64,000 nt of DNA from GAS368 sp965227745 (GTDB lineage Bacteria > Verrucomicrobiota > Verrucomicrobiia > Opitutales > Opitutaceae). Numbering within the stretch: the first letter of the stretch is position 1; every line of letters begins with the position of its first letter. This document shows, piece by piece, positions 39,792-48,918 of the stretch. The stretch covers positions 558,001 to 622,000 of the forward strand of contig OZ245769.1 of assembly GCA_965227745.1 (NCBI GenBank), given 5' to 3'. A program made the translations under genes and the position numbers. The notes beneath the pieces were generated by a model that was given only the letters and a program-made list of their open reading frames with translations, was not told the DNA's origin and did no database searches.

Positions 39792-42344
39792 ATGTTCCAA
39801 CGTCATCTCTGGAAGATCGTCTTCTCCGTCGCGATTGCGGCGTGGGGGATTTTCGAACTCCTGCCCCTGCAAGACGCCCCGTCGTTTGCGCAATGGGCCA
39901 AGGAGCACGCCACCGCCAAGACCGCCGATTTCTCGAAGCTCGTCGATGAGGCCTCGGCTCGCAAGAAGGCTGGCACCGCCGCCAGCGAATTCGTCGCGCT
40001 CAAGCAGATCGGTCGCGAGCGCAAGCTCGACCTCACCGAGTACTTCCCGAACGTCAACATCGAGCAGTCGCTGAAGAACGTCGAGAAGCGCAACGAACTC
40101 CTCCTGAACGAACTCCTCTCGCGCTCGAAGGGCCGTCTCCAACTCGGTCTCGATCTCAAGGGTGGCATCGCTGTCACCCTCGAAGCCACCTCCCGTCCGG
40201 GCAATGCCGCTGACGAACAGGAGCGTAAGGAGAAAATTACCAAGGCTATCGATATTATCGGTCGCCGTATTAATCAGTACGGTGTCGCCGAGCCGGTGAT
40301 CCGTCCGGTCGGTAGCAACCGCATCGAGATCCAACTCCCCGGTGTCAACACGAAGGAGAATCCCGATGTCGTCGACGTCTTGAAGAAGCCGGCCCAACTC
40401 AGCTTCCGCATGGTGCACCCGACGCTGCGTCCGGGTCCCGGCGTCGATACGCCCGCGGGCTATCAGGCGATGACCGAGCGCGATGAGACCGGCCGCCTCG
40501 GTGGCTATCAGCGCGATTACTTCGTCAAGATGATCCCGGAGATGACCGGTGAGATGATCGAGCGCGCCCGCCCCGCGAGCGACCCGGTCACCGGCAAGCT
40601 CCGCGTGACGATGGATTTCACCGCCGCTGGCCGCAAGCGCTTCGCCGAAGTGACCCGCGCCATCGCGGCTCTCGGCAACCAGGGCAGCCCCGGTCTCCTC
40701 GCCATCGTGCTCGACGGCGAACTCTACTCCGCCCCCACCGTGCAGCACGAGATCGACAGCCCCTCGGCTGAAATCTCGGGTAACTTCTCCGCCATCGAAG
40801 TGCAGGGTCTGGCGAACGTCCTTAACAATCCCCTCGACCTCCCGCTCGAGGTCAAGGAGCAGTACGAAGTCGGCCCTTCGCTCGCGCAGGACGCGATCGA
40901 TAGCGGCGTGATGGCCTCGGTCATCGGCACCGCGCTCGTCGCGGCCTTCATGATCACCTTCTACACCACGGGCGGCCTGATCGCAGTCATCACCCTCGCG
41001 GTTAACTTGCTGATCATCCTCGGCACCATGGCGAGCTTCCACGCCACCATGACTCTCCCGGGCCTCGCCGGTATCGTGTTGACCGTCGGTATGGCGGTGG
41101 ATGCGAACATCCTGATCTTCGAGCGCATGCGCGAAGAAATCGCGGCGGGCAAGACGCTCGCGGCCTCCAATCAAAGCGGCTTCCTCAAGGCGCTGTGGAC
41201 CATTCTCGATGCCCACATCGTCCAGCTCCTGATCTGCGCGATCATGATCTGGCAGGGTACTGGCCCGATCAAGGGCTTCGGTGTGACGCTCGCCATCGGC
41301 GTGCTCTCCACGCTGTTCTCCGTGCTCGTCACGGCCCACCTCCTCCTCGAGATCCTCATCGAGTCGAACTGGGTCAGCAAGATCACCATGCGCCGCATGC
41401 TCGGCGACCTTCAGGTGGACTTCATCAAGTACGGCAAGCCCGCCGCCATCGGTTCGATCGCCCTCGTGGTGATCGGCTTCGCCGACGTGCTCTACCAGGG
41501 CAAGCACATCTTCGGCATCGACTTCGCGGGCGGCGACATGATTTCCGTCCAATATAAGCAGCGTCTCGACACCGCCAAGATCCGCGACACCGCGAAAGCC
41601 GCGGGCATCGACGAGATCACCAGCACCTACGTCAGCCCCATCGGCGGCGGCAAGGAAACCCTCAACATGGAAACGCCTGAGGGCAAGGGTGAGGCGGTCC
41701 TCGCTGCCCTGCAAAAGGCCTATCCGGATGCCGGTCTGGAGAAGGTCGGCCTGAATCATATCGGTGCCGCAGTCGGCAACGAAATCCTGTGGAATGCGCT
41801 CAAATCGGTCGGCATCTCGATGCTCGTCATCCTGATCTACATCGCCTTCCGCTTCGAGTTCGGCTTCGGCGTGGGCGCGATGGCCTCCACCTTCCACGAC
41901 GTGCTGATGAATATCGGTATCTTCGTGCTGGTGGGTAACAAGTTCTCCGCGCCCATGGTGGCGGCGATCTTGTGCGTCATCGGTTACTCGATCAACGAAA
42001 CCGTCATCGTCTTCGACCGTATCCGCGAAGAGTTGAAGCTCAACCCGACGGGCACGCTCCGCGAAGTGATTAACACGGCGATCCGCAAGGTCTTCGCCCG
42101 TACGATCATGACGGCGAGCACGACCTTCCTCGCGGCCCTCGCGCTCTTCATCTTTGGGCACGGCGTGCTCCGCGATATCTCGCTCTGCTTCCTCGTCGGT
42201 ATCGTCACCTCGACCTTCTCCGCGATCTTCATCGCCGCGCAGGTCTTCTACTGGTGGCACAAGGGTGATCGCAAGCACGTCGAGGCGCATCAGGATGTCG
42301 CCCCGACGTACGAGTGGCAGGGCTCCAGCAAGGCATCGGAATAA
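39792..42344 (+). CDS. secDF: Fused protein-export membrane protein SecDF
   Basis: An 850-residue fusion of SecD and SecF that uses proton-motive force to pull proteins across the inner membrane after SecA. SecD part: N-terminal helix, LGLDLKGGIAVTLE near residue 118, the P1 periplasmic domain, then a six-helix bundle containing LTVGMAVDANILIFERMREE. SecF part: a helix followed by GIDFAGGDMI and a second bundle with VIGYSINETVIVFDRIREEL. Acidic and asparagine residues of the proton path are kept in both halves. It lies directly downstream of yajC. Confidence 0.97.
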   Translation: MFQRHLWKIVFSVAIAAWGIFELLPLQDAPSFAQWAKEHATAKTADFSKLVDEASARKKAGTAASEFVALKQIGRERKLDLTEYFPNVNIEQSLKNVEKRNELLLNELLSRSKGRLQLGLDLKGGIAVTLEATSRPGNAADEQERKEKITKAIDIIGRRINQYGVAEPVIRPVGSNRIEIQLPGVNTKENPDVVDVLKKPAQLSFRMVHPTLRPGPGVDTPAGYQAMTERDETGRLGGYQRDYFVKMIPEMTGEMIERARPASDPVTGKLRVTMDFTAAGRKRFAEVTRAIAALGNQGSPGLLAIVLDGELYSAPTVQHEIDSPSAEISGNFSAIEVQGLANVLNNPLDLPLEVKEQYEVGPSLAQDAIDSGVMASVIGTALVAAFMITFYTTGGLIAVITLAVNLLIILGTMASFHATMTLPGLAGIVLTVGMAVDANILIFERMREEIAAGKTLAASNQSGFLKALWTILDAHIVQLLICAIMIWQGTGPIKGFGVTLAIGVLSTLFSVLVTAHLLLEILIESNWVSKITMRRMLGDLQVDFIKYGKPAAIGSIALVVIGFADVLYQGKHIFGIDFAGGDMISVQYKQRLDTAKIRDTAKAAGIDEITSTYVSPIGGGKETLNMETPEGKGEAVLAALQKAYPDAGLEKVGLNHIGAAVGNEILWNALKSVGISMLVILIYIAFRFEFGFGVGAMASTFHDVLMNIGIFVLVGNKFSAPMVAAILCVIGYSINETVIVFDRIREELKLNPTGTLREVINTAIRKVFARTIMTASTTFLAALALFIFGHGVLRDISLCFLVGIVTSTFSAIFIAAQVFYWWHKGDRKHVEAHQDVAPTYEWQGSSKASE

Positions 42345-42445
42345 GCGGGTGGGGTGGCTTGTCCTCAAGCCGGCGTCTCAGGAGTTCAGTTCAGCAAACC
42401 TGGGACCTCGGCCCATGAGGAATCGCACCCCCTTGCCTCACACCC

Positions 42446-44167
42446 ATGCGCTGGACCCACACGCCGCCCCCGGCTGAAGAGGTCGAGGCGCTGAGCAAGG
42501 GCGCCGGCGTGAGCCGCGTCCTCGCGGAGCTTCTGCTCCGCGCGGGCCAACGCGACGCCACGACCGCTGCAGCGTTTCTCCAGCCGGTCCTAGCCGGCCT
42601 CAACGACCCGTTTCTCCTTCGTAATCTGGAGCGCGGGGCCACGCGCCTGCGCGCGGCCATCGCCAACCGCGAGGACCTCGTCGTCCTCGGCGATTACGAT
42701 GTGGACGGCGTGAGCAGCACCGCGCTGCTCGTGACCGTGCTGCGCCGCTTCGGCCTCAACCCCCGCTTCATCGTGCCGCGCCGCTCCGCCGATGGTTACG
42801 GCCTTTCGCGCAGCGCGATCGACCGGGCGCTCGAGGCGGGCAAGCCCAACCTCTTCATCGCGCTCGACTGCGGCACCAACTCCCACGAGGAGACTGCGTA
42901 CCTGCGCGGGCAAGGGATCGATGTCATGGTGATCGACCATCACCGCTCGCGCGAGCGCCCGCTCGACGATGGCATTCTCATCAATCCGCACGTCGAGGCC
43001 GATGAGACGAATGGCGATGCGGCGTGGCGGCACCTCTGCACGGTGGGCCTCGTGTTCAAGTTGTGTCACGGCTTGTTGAAGCAGTTGCGCACGGAGAACA
43101 ATCCGGTGGCGTTTCGCATCAAGCTGCGCGACCACCTCGATCTCGTGGCGCTCGGCACGGTCGCGGATCTCGTTCCGCTGCTGGGCGAGAATCGAATTCT
43201 CGCGCGGCATGGGTTGAGAATTTTGGAAAGCACGACACGCCCCGGCTTGAAAGCGCTGATGAGCGTGGCGGGGGTACGGCCTTCGCAAGGGCTGACGCCG
43301 ACGGATATTTCGTTTCGCCTCGGGCCGCGGATCAATGCGAGCGGACGCCTCGCCGATGCGGCGCTGTCGGTTGAGCTATTGCTGAGCGAGGACGAAGCGT
43401 TTTGCGAGGTGACGGCGGCGCAGTTGGACACCTTTAACCGCGAGCGTCAGGACATCGAGCGCGGCATCACGGAAGAGGCGGAGCGGCTGATCGAGACGCA
43501 GTATACGTCACTGCCGGGCATCGTGCTCTTTCACGAGAATTGGCATCCGGGCGTGGTCGGCATCGTTGCCGGTCGCGTTACCCGTAAGTACAACCGCCCC
43601 TGCGTGGTCCTCGGCAACGAAGGCGATATGGCCAAGGGCTCGGGCCGGAGTGTGGACGGCGTGAATCTCGTCGATGTCCTCGGCACCTGTTGCGAACACC
43701 TCACGAGCTGGGGCGGCCATCCGATGGCGGTGGGCATCTCGCTGCCGAAGATTCACCTCGAGACTTTTCGGTTGAAGTTTGCGGACGCGGTGCGCGCTCA
43801 CGCCGGCAACGATGTGGCCGAGGCGCGGCTGGAGATCGCGGCCTGGCTTACGCCGGAGCAGATCAACGAGCGCATGATGACGGAACTGGAGTCGCTGCAT
43901 CCCTTTGGCCAAGGCAACCCGGAGCCAGTCTTCGGCGTGCGAGGCGTCGTGCTGCGGTCACCACCGGAGGTCTTCAAAGAGCAGCATTTCCGCTTTCACT
44001 TCGACGATGGCCGCGGCCGCCGCATGCACGGGGTCGCGTGGAAAATGGCTCATCGCCGCCCGCCGCTCGGCGTACCCGTCGACCTCGCCATCGAGATGAA
44101 GTGGAATCATTTCAACAATCGAAAGCTGCTACAATTGGGCCTGATCGATTGGCGTCCGACGACGTGA
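42446..44167 (+). CDS. recJ: Single-stranded-DNA-specific exonuclease RecJ
   Basis: 5'-3' single-strand exonuclease of the DHH phosphoesterase superfamily, active in recombination and mismatch repair. It has 573 residues, normal length. Metal-binding motifs are DYDVDG (residues 83-88), the aspartate region FIALDCGTNS, and DHHRSRE. The C-terminal DHHA1 region has SGRSVDGVNL and WGGHPMAVGISL. An OB-fold follows and includes HPFGQGNPEPVF. It starts 102 bases after secDF on the same strand and is probably expressed independently or as a distal gene. Confidence 0.96.
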   Translation: MRWTHTPPPAEEVEALSKGAGVSRVLAELLLRAGQRDATTAAAFLQPVLAGLNDPFLLRNLERGATRLRAAIANREDLVVLGDYDVDGVSSTALLVTVLRRFGLNPRFIVPRRSADGYGLSRSAIDRALEAGKPNLFIALDCGTNSHEETAYLRGQGIDVMVIDHHRSRERPLDDGILINPHVEADETNGDAAWRHLCTVGLVFKLCHGLLKQLRTENNPVAFRIKLRDHLDLVALGTVADLVPLLGENRILARHGLRILESTTRPGLKALMSVAGVRPSQGLTPTDISFRLGPRINASGRLADAALSVELLLSEDEAFCEVTAAQLDTFNRERQDIERGITEEAERLIETQYTSLPGIVLFHENWHPGVVGIVAGRVTRKYNRPCVVLGNEGDMAKGSGRSVDGVNLVDVLGTCCEHLTSWGGHPMAVGISLPKIHLETFRLKFADAVRAHAGNDVAEARLEIAAWLTPEQINERMMTELESLHPFGQGNPEPVFGVRGVVLRSPPEVFKEQHFRFHFDDGRGRRMHGVAWKMAHRRPPLGVPVDLAIEMKWNHFNNRKLLQLGLIDWRPTT

Positions 44168-44182
44168 GCGGAAGAGTTGAAT

Positions 44183-44212
44183 CACGGATGGACACCGATG
44201 GACACGGATCAA
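44183..44212 (+). repeat. Left inverted repeat flanking the IS110-family element
   Basis: The 30 bases starting cacggatggacaccgatgga match the reverse complement of 45547-45576 at 29 of 30 positions. The motif is of the 'cacggatggacacgg' type that recurs as an intergenic repeat in environmental genomes. It lies immediately after recJ. Confidence 0.85.
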
Positions 44213-44285
44213 AACGGGCCCTCCACGTTTGAGCCGAGGTATGATCGCGGGACGAACGTACGCTGGCTATGGCGTAGTCGCCGCG

Positions 44286-44485
44286 AGCGTGAGTGAGTGG
44301 TCAGAGCGCCCATCCCGTCCACTCGCTCACGCTTGTAGGTACGCTGGCCAAGCCCACGGAACCATAGTGAAGTGGGCTTGGCCAGTGAAGTGGGCGGCGG
44401 GTTGCAACCGCCGCCCACGGTTCGCCGAGAGGTCGAGCTCACGCTTGGGCCGTGGAGCCCGTCTGCGAGCAAGACCCCGGCGAAC
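44286..44485 (+). ncRNA. Candidate bridge RNA in the IS110 leader
   Basis: Upstream of the transposase is a run of strong stems: 44286-44300 with 44319-44333 (15 bp, one G-U); 44344-44357 with 44372-44385 (14 bp perfect); 44390-44400 with 44408-44418 (11 bp perfect); 44447-44450 with 44457-44460, enclosed by 44420-44427 with 44478-44485 (8 bp). IS110-family elements encode a structured bridge RNA in the non-coding end upstream of the transposase, with one loop pairing to target DNA and one to donor DNA. The stems are seen directly; the bridge RNA assignment is inferred from family and position. Confidence 0.6.
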
Positions 44486-44551
44486 TCACTGGCAGCAACT
44501 CGAACGGTTGATGGCGCCAAGAGCGCGACTGACAAGCTGGAGCGACTGCCA

Positions 44552-45472
44552 ATGAACAAAACGATATACTGCGGGGTGGATGTGTCCAAGCATCACTTGG
44601 ATGTGGATGGCCTCAAGCGGCCGATCAAAAACGAGGAGGCCGCGATTGGCGGGTGGCTGGCCACGCTGCCAGCGGACCTGCATCTGGTGTGTGAGGCGAG
44701 CGGCGGCTACGAGCAGCCGTTGCTGCGCGCGGCCTGGCAAACGGGCCGCAAGATCAGCGCGGTCATGCCGCGGCGGGTGCGAGCGTATGCGCAAAGCCGC
44801 GGCCAACTCGCCAAGACGGACCGCCTGGACTGCGCGCTCCTAAGTGCGTTTGGCACGGAGCGGCGGCCTTGCGCCAGTGTGCCACCCAATGCGGTGCGGC
44901 AGCGCTTGCGCGGCCTGCTGCGCGCCCGCGAGCATGTGCTGGCGGTGCAGTTGCTGGAGCAGAACTACCGGGAGCACCTGCCGGAGGAACCGGTGCTGCG
45001 CGAGCTGTCCGAGGCCCGGCTGCTGGTCTTGGCCGAGCAACTCAAAACCCTCGAACGCCAGATGGAAGCCTTGATTAAGGCGGACACCCCGACCTGCCGC
45101 GACATCGCCCGTCTGCGTCAGATCAAGGGCGTCGGCAAGGTCACCGCCTGGACCGTCTGGGCGGATCTGCCCGAGCTCGGTCAGCTCGAGCCTGGTCAGG
45201 CCGCGGCGCTTTGCGGCCTAGCCCCTTACTGTGACGACAGTGGTACTCGCAAGGGCCCTCGTCACATCCAGCACGGTCGCTCCACCCTGCGCCGCGTGCT
45301 TTACATGGCGGCGCTCAGCGCGAGTCGCCACAACCCCGTGCTCCACCCGGTTTATGCCCGCCTTCGCGCCCGTGGTAAACCGGCCAAGGTTGCTCTCATC
45401 GCCATCGCCCGTCGGCTCATCGAGGTCCTCAATCTTTTGCTCAAAGACCCTCACTTTTTGCTAGCTTCCTGA
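44552..45472 (+). CDS. IS110-family transposase (recombinase)
   Basis: A 306-residue DEDD recombinase. The ATG at 44552 gives MNKTIYCGVDVSKHHLDVDG, the usual IS110 start with the first catalytic aspartate. The glutamate is in LVCEASGGYEQ and the later aspartates in KTDRLDCALL. The C-terminal Transposase_20 domain includes IKGVGKVTAWTVWADLPELG and LCGLAPYCDDSGTRKG, with its catalytic serine region, and ends HPVYARLRARGKPAKVALIA. The frame is full length without stops or frameshifts, so the enzyme may be active. A longer frame beginning at 44372 runs through the leader hairpins and is not credible. Confidence 0.95.
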   Translation: MNKTIYCGVDVSKHHLDVDGLKRPIKNEEAAIGGWLATLPADLHLVCEASGGYEQPLLRAAWQTGRKISAVMPRRVRAYAQSRGQLAKTDRLDCALLSAFGTERRPCASVPPNAVRQRLRGLLRAREHVLAVQLLEQNYREHLPEEPVLRELSEARLLVLAEQLKTLERQMEALIKADTPTCRDIARLRQIKGVGKVTAWTVWADLPELGQLEPGQAAALCGLAPYCDDSGTRKGPRHIQHGRSTLRRVLYMAALSASRHNPVLHPVYARLRARGKPAKVALIAIARRLIEVLNLLLKDPHFLLAS

Positions 45473-45546
45473 CACGGTTGCTCGCGGCTACCAGACTTTC
45501 GCTTCGGGCAATCTCACTCTCATTGTCCGCTACAATGATTCGTGCC

Positions 45547-45576
45547 TTGATCCGTGTTCATCGGTGTCCATCCGTG
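45547..45576 (-). repeat. Right inverted repeat flanking the IS110-family element
   Basis: Reverse complement of the left arm at 44183-44212, with one difference. Together with the left arm it would have formed a palindromic repeat unit if the intervening element were absent. Confidence 0.85.
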
Positions 45577-45637
45577 GTTAAAAAGTCAGTACCTTTTGTA
45601 TTAGCCGCGCCAATACGCTCTTGACCGGCGCTAACAC

Positions 45638-45671
45638 AAAAAAGACCGCCGACACCGTGAGGCATCGGCGG
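45638..45671 (-). terminator. Intrinsic terminator of the LamG-protein gene
   Basis: Read on the minus strand: CCGCCGA, a 12-base loop, TCGGCGG, then TCTTTTTTG. A 7-bp GC stem followed by a U tract lies about 55 bases after the stop codon at 45726. Confidence 0.85.
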
Positions 45672-45725
45672 CCCGTTGCTTCAGGATTCGCGCGCTGGCT
45701 GAGGGCGCGCGAAAGGGGGTAGTTA

Positions 45726-48700
45726 TTATGGGACCTCGTACACTTCGACGAGGGCTTCGCCGGTGGTGCGGTTGGCGCCGCTGACTTGGATCGTGTAGGC
45801 GCCGGGGTCGAGGAGCGCGAGGGTCGCGGCATCCTTGCTGCCGTTGGTGTAGGCGAACGCGCCGACGAATTGGCGGGCCTGCTCGAGTTCGGCGACGAAG
45901 GAGGCGTTGGCCCAATCGTCGTTGGCGAGGACGGAGCGGCTGTTGCTGTCGAAGACTTCGAGCTTCGGGTCGACGACGGCGCCAGTGACACCGAAGCCGG
46001 CAAGAGCGGGGCCGCCGCCGCGGATGAGCAGTGTGCGCTGACCGCTGCCCTGAATCACGAGGCCGAGGATCAGGACATCGGCATCGACGCCGGTCTGGCC
46101 GCGGACGGAAACGTTGACGAGCTTGCTGGTCGGCGCGGTGTCGACGTCGTAGACCTCGATGAGGGCGACGCCGGAGCTGTCGCCGACGCCGCTGACCTGC
46201 ACGGTGTAGGCTTGGCCGGCGGTGAGAGAGACGACGGCAGCGGCGTCCTTGCTGCCGGGAGTGAGTGCGAAGGCACCAGCCGCGGCCATCGTGTTGGCGA
46301 GCGAGGCGTCCCAATTATCATTCGTGGCGATGGTCGCGCCGGTGTCTTGGCGGATCACCTTGAATTGCGGATCGGCCATCACGCCTGGGACGCCGAAGCC
46401 GCCGAGGGTCGGGCCGACGGCACGGATGAGGACGTTCTTGGTGCCGGTGCCTTGGACCACAAAGCCGGGCGTCACGATTGCGCGGGCGGCGATATTGGTG
46501 CGGCAGGAGATATTCGCTGGGCGCGAAGCCGTGGCGGAAATCGTGACCACACCGCCCTCGCTCGTGGTGGTGCCGGAGGAATTCGTGATGCGCACGCTGT
46601 AGGTGCCGGCGTCGTTGGCGGAGGCGTTTTGGCGCAGGAGATACGGGCCGGTCTCACCATTGATCGAGTTGCCATTGCGCAGCCACTGGTAGGAGTTGTT
46701 GGTCCCGCTGGCGGCGACCGCGAGGATGAACGTGCCGCCGGGCGAGACGAGCTTGCTCAGGGGCTGGAGCGCGATCACGGGGATGCCAGCGGCACCGACG
46801 GTGATGGTGCCGGCGGTGAGGCGCGAGGTGCCGAGGGAATTCGTCACGTCGACGGTGTAGGTGCCGGCATTGCCCGCAGCGAGCGACTCGACGACATACG
46901 GGTTGGTGGTGGCGCCAGAGATCAGGAGGTTATTCAGATACCACTGATAAGTGTAGGTGCCGCCGCCGGTGACGTTGATGGGAAGGACGAACCGCCCGCC
47001 GGCGGCGAGAGCGGCGGTGGTGAACTTGTAGTCGGTGGCGATGGCGGGGCGAGCCGTGGCGACGCTTGTACCGGCGACGGCGCCCGCGCCCGCGAACGAG
47101 AAGCTGCCGGACCACGCGCCCCAACTCGAGGCCTTGACGCCATTGCGCGTGGACGAGGTGTAAGAAGACTGACCCGGAAGGACCGTCAGCGTGACGGTTT
47201 TGGTCTCACCCACGGCGAGCACGCCGGCATGCACGGCGGCCGTGGCGACGGAGGAGTCATCGGTGTAAACATCGGTACCCCAAACGGCGCCGGTGTTGGT
47301 GCCGGTGACGGTGAACTGGAAGATCTGGCCAACCTTATTGCGGTAGCCGACGAGATTGGTGGGCGCGGCGCTGACCGAGGGGGCGACGACCGTACCGAGG
47401 CCGGTGGTGGACTGGCTACCCTCGGAGAGATTGAGGACTTCGCCGACTGTCAGCGCGCGATTGTAGATGCGCACTTCGTCCATCAAGCCGTTGAAGAACT
47501 CTGGGGTGGGCGAGGAACTTTTACGCGGACCGCCGAGGTAGAGGGGCAGGGCGTTGTTGGGCAGCGTGCCGACCTGGCCGGTGCCGACAGTGTTGCCGTT
47601 GATATAGAAGGTCACGGTGCCGCCGCTGTAAACGAAGGCGAGGTGCTGCCAGGTGCCGGTGGTAAACTGGCCGCTGGAGTTGGCTCCGATCGTCGTGGAA
47701 TTGAGGCGGACGACATTGCGGCTTTGGCGGCTGATGTCGTAGGTGTCGAAGTTCCAGCCGTCAGCGACGCCGTAGGTCTGCTTCTCGACGAGGCGCTGGC
47801 CACCGGTGGAGGCCAACGGATTAGTCGTATTGACCCAAAGCGAGACCGTGAGGGCGTTGGCGGTCGTGTTGAGCGAAACGTCGTGCGGAACGATGATGAA
47901 CTGGCTGTTGCCGTTGAACGAGGCGGCCTGGCCGAAGTTGGAACCATTGAAGGTCTTCGAAGCGGCGAAGCTCACACCGCCTTGGGCGTTGCCGTGGTTC
48001 GAGCCGGCGCTGTCGTTGAAATTGCCTTCGAATTTGTAGTAGGCGACAAGGCCCGCGCCGAGTCCGCTCGTACCACCGCCGGTGGAGCCAGCCGAGACGG
48101 TGACCGTGACCGTTGTGACCGCGCTAGCCGTGGTGCCGTTGAGCGCGACGAACGAGAAAATAAACGTGCCTGCGGTGTTGAATGTGCCCGTGACCAAGCC
48201 CGTGGTGGGGTTGATCGCGACCGGCGCATTGCCGCCGGAATTGGTGTACGAGGTCGCCACGGGATTGGTGGTGATTTGGTAAGAGAAGGGCGTGCCGACC
48301 GTCGCGGTTGCGGTCGTGGCACTGGTGACGGCGGGACCGGTCGTCGTGCCGCCGCCGGTGGAGCCGCCACTCACGATGAATGTGCCGGACTTGGAGCCGC
48401 CGTTGACGCCCGGAGCGTACATTTCGAACGTGCCCCGGCCGGTCGGCGCAGGGACGAGGGCGAGATTTACCGTCGAGCCGTTGACGGAGTAACCGTTCAA
48501 CACGACGACGGTGACTCCCTGAGACTGCGTGGCCGTGTAGGTGCCGGCGACGATGGCGGGATTACCGTCCGATATCGGCATGGTGAAGCTCGTACCCGTA
48601 AAGGTGATCGTGAAACCGCCGACGCCCGTAAAGGGAGCTCCGGCGAAAATGGCATTGAGGGACAGCGTCTTGCCCGGCAGCGCCCCCGGAGCGATATCGG

Positions 48701-48818
48701 CGGCGGTTTGGGCTCGCGCGAGCGGTGCCAGGCAGACCAGCGCGGGGACAAGCCAGACAGTGGCTCGCACGCGGTGCAGCGCTCGGGCGAAAGAAGAGAC
48801 AAAAGAAGATAACGTCAT
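45726..48818 (-). CDS. Large secreted LamG/LCCL/Ig-like surface protein
   Basis: A 1030-residue exported protein. Domains in order: signal peptide (to about residue 36, ending LARAQ); a small beta domain; a putative Ig fold (TATVGTPFSYQITTNPVATS); a LamG lectin-like domain (about 260-460, GLVAYYKFEGNFNDSAGSNH and FNGLMDEVRIYNRALTVGEV); an LCCL-type domain (VWGTDVYTDDSS, then NGVKASSWGAWSGSF); and two Ig domains (YTYQWYLNNLLISGAT; NSYQWLRNGNSINGETGPYL). The C-terminus has two copies of the beta module with VLIRAVGPTL and NDNWDAS common in Verrucomicrobia. No PEP-CTERM tail is present. It lies downstream of a kinase/regulator pair. Probably extracellular carbohydrate or surface binding. Confidence 0.85.
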   Translation of the reverse strand: MTLSSFVSSFARALHRVRATVWLVPALVCLAPLARAQTAADIAPGALPGKTLSLNAIFAGAPFTGVGGFTITFTGTSFTMPISDGNPAIVAGTYTATQSQGVTVVVLNGYSVNGSTVNLALVPAPTGRGTFEMYAPGVNGGSKSGTFIVSGGSTGGGTTTGPAVTSATTATATVGTPFSYQITTNPVATSYTNSGGNAPVAINPTTGLVTGTFNTAGTFIFSFVALNGTTASAVTTVTVTVSAGSTGGGTSGLGAGLVAYYKFEGNFNDSAGSNHGNAQGGVSFAASKTFNGSNFGQAASFNGNSQFIIVPHDVSLNTTANALTVSLWVNTTNPLASTGGQRLVEKQTYGVADGWNFDTYDISRQSRNVVRLNSTTIGANSSGQFTTGTWQHLAFVYSGGTVTFYINGNTVGTGQVGTLPNNALPLYLGGPRKSSSPTPEFFNGLMDEVRIYNRALTVGEVLNLSEGSQSTTGLGTVVAPSVSAAPTNLVGYRNKVGQIFQFTVTGTNTGAVWGTDVYTDDSSVATAAVHAGVLAVGETKTVTLTVLPGQSSYTSSTRNGVKASSWGAWSGSFSFAGAGAVAGTSVATARPAIATDYKFTTAALAAGGRFVLPINVTGGGTYTYQWYLNNLLISGATTNPYVVESLAAGNAGTYTVDVTNSLGTSRLTAGTITVGAAGIPVIALQPLSKLVSPGGTFILAVAASGTNNSYQWLRNGNSINGETGPYLLRQNASANDAGTYSVRITNSSGTTTSEGGVVTISATASRPANISCRTNIAARAIVTPGFVVQGTGTKNVLIRAVGPTLGGFGVPGVMADPQFKVIRQDTGATIATNDNWDASLANTMAAAGAFALTPGSKDAAAVVSLTAGQAYTVQVSGVGDSSGVALIEVYDVDTAPTSKLVNVSVRGQTGVDADVLILGLVIQGSGQRTLLIRGGGPALAGFGVTGAVVDPKLEVFDSNSRSVLANDDWANASFVAELEQARQFVGAFAYTNGSKDAATLALLDPGAYTIQVSGANRTTGEALVEVYEVP

Positions 48819-48878
48819 GTCGAGGGTGTTAGAGATGCCTGTGCAGGCGGATTCTAACAGCTTCCCCGACCGACGTCG

Positions 48879-48896
48879 TTACGCGTATGCGCGTAA
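48879..48896 (-). promoter_or_regulatory. Palindromic operator candidate upstream of the LamG-protein gene
   Basis: TTACGCG-TATG-CGCGTAA, a perfect 7-bp inverted repeat with 4-base spacer, lies 61 bases upstream of the LamG-protein start and just after the LuxR-type regulator gene. Inverted heptamers of this kind are typical targets of NarL/LuxR-family regulators. The palindrome is seen directly; the partner protein is inferred from adjacency. Confidence 0.55.
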
Positions 48897-48918
48897 GGGA
48901 TACACCTACCCGCTCAGT

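Larger units (their letters stand above)
44213..45546 (+). mobile_element. IS110-family insertion sequence (boundaries approximate)
   Basis: The interval between the two inverted 30-base repeats holds one transposase gene preceded by about 340 bases of hairpin-rich non-coding DNA. IS110-family elements generally lack terminal inverted repeats and make no target duplication, so exact ends cannot be fixed by eye; the true ends may lie some bases inside or outside these limits. The element separates recJ from the LamG-protein gene and appears intact. Confidence 0.75.

Noticed and set aside
39534..42368. 944-codon minus-strand open frame
   Set aside because: Antisense to secDF, arises from GC-rich codon usage; no domain, signal or start context.
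45786..48812. 1008-codon plus-strand open frame
   Set aside because: Antisense to the LamG/LCCL protein gene, which has a signal peptide and clear domains; the plus-strand product is low complexity.
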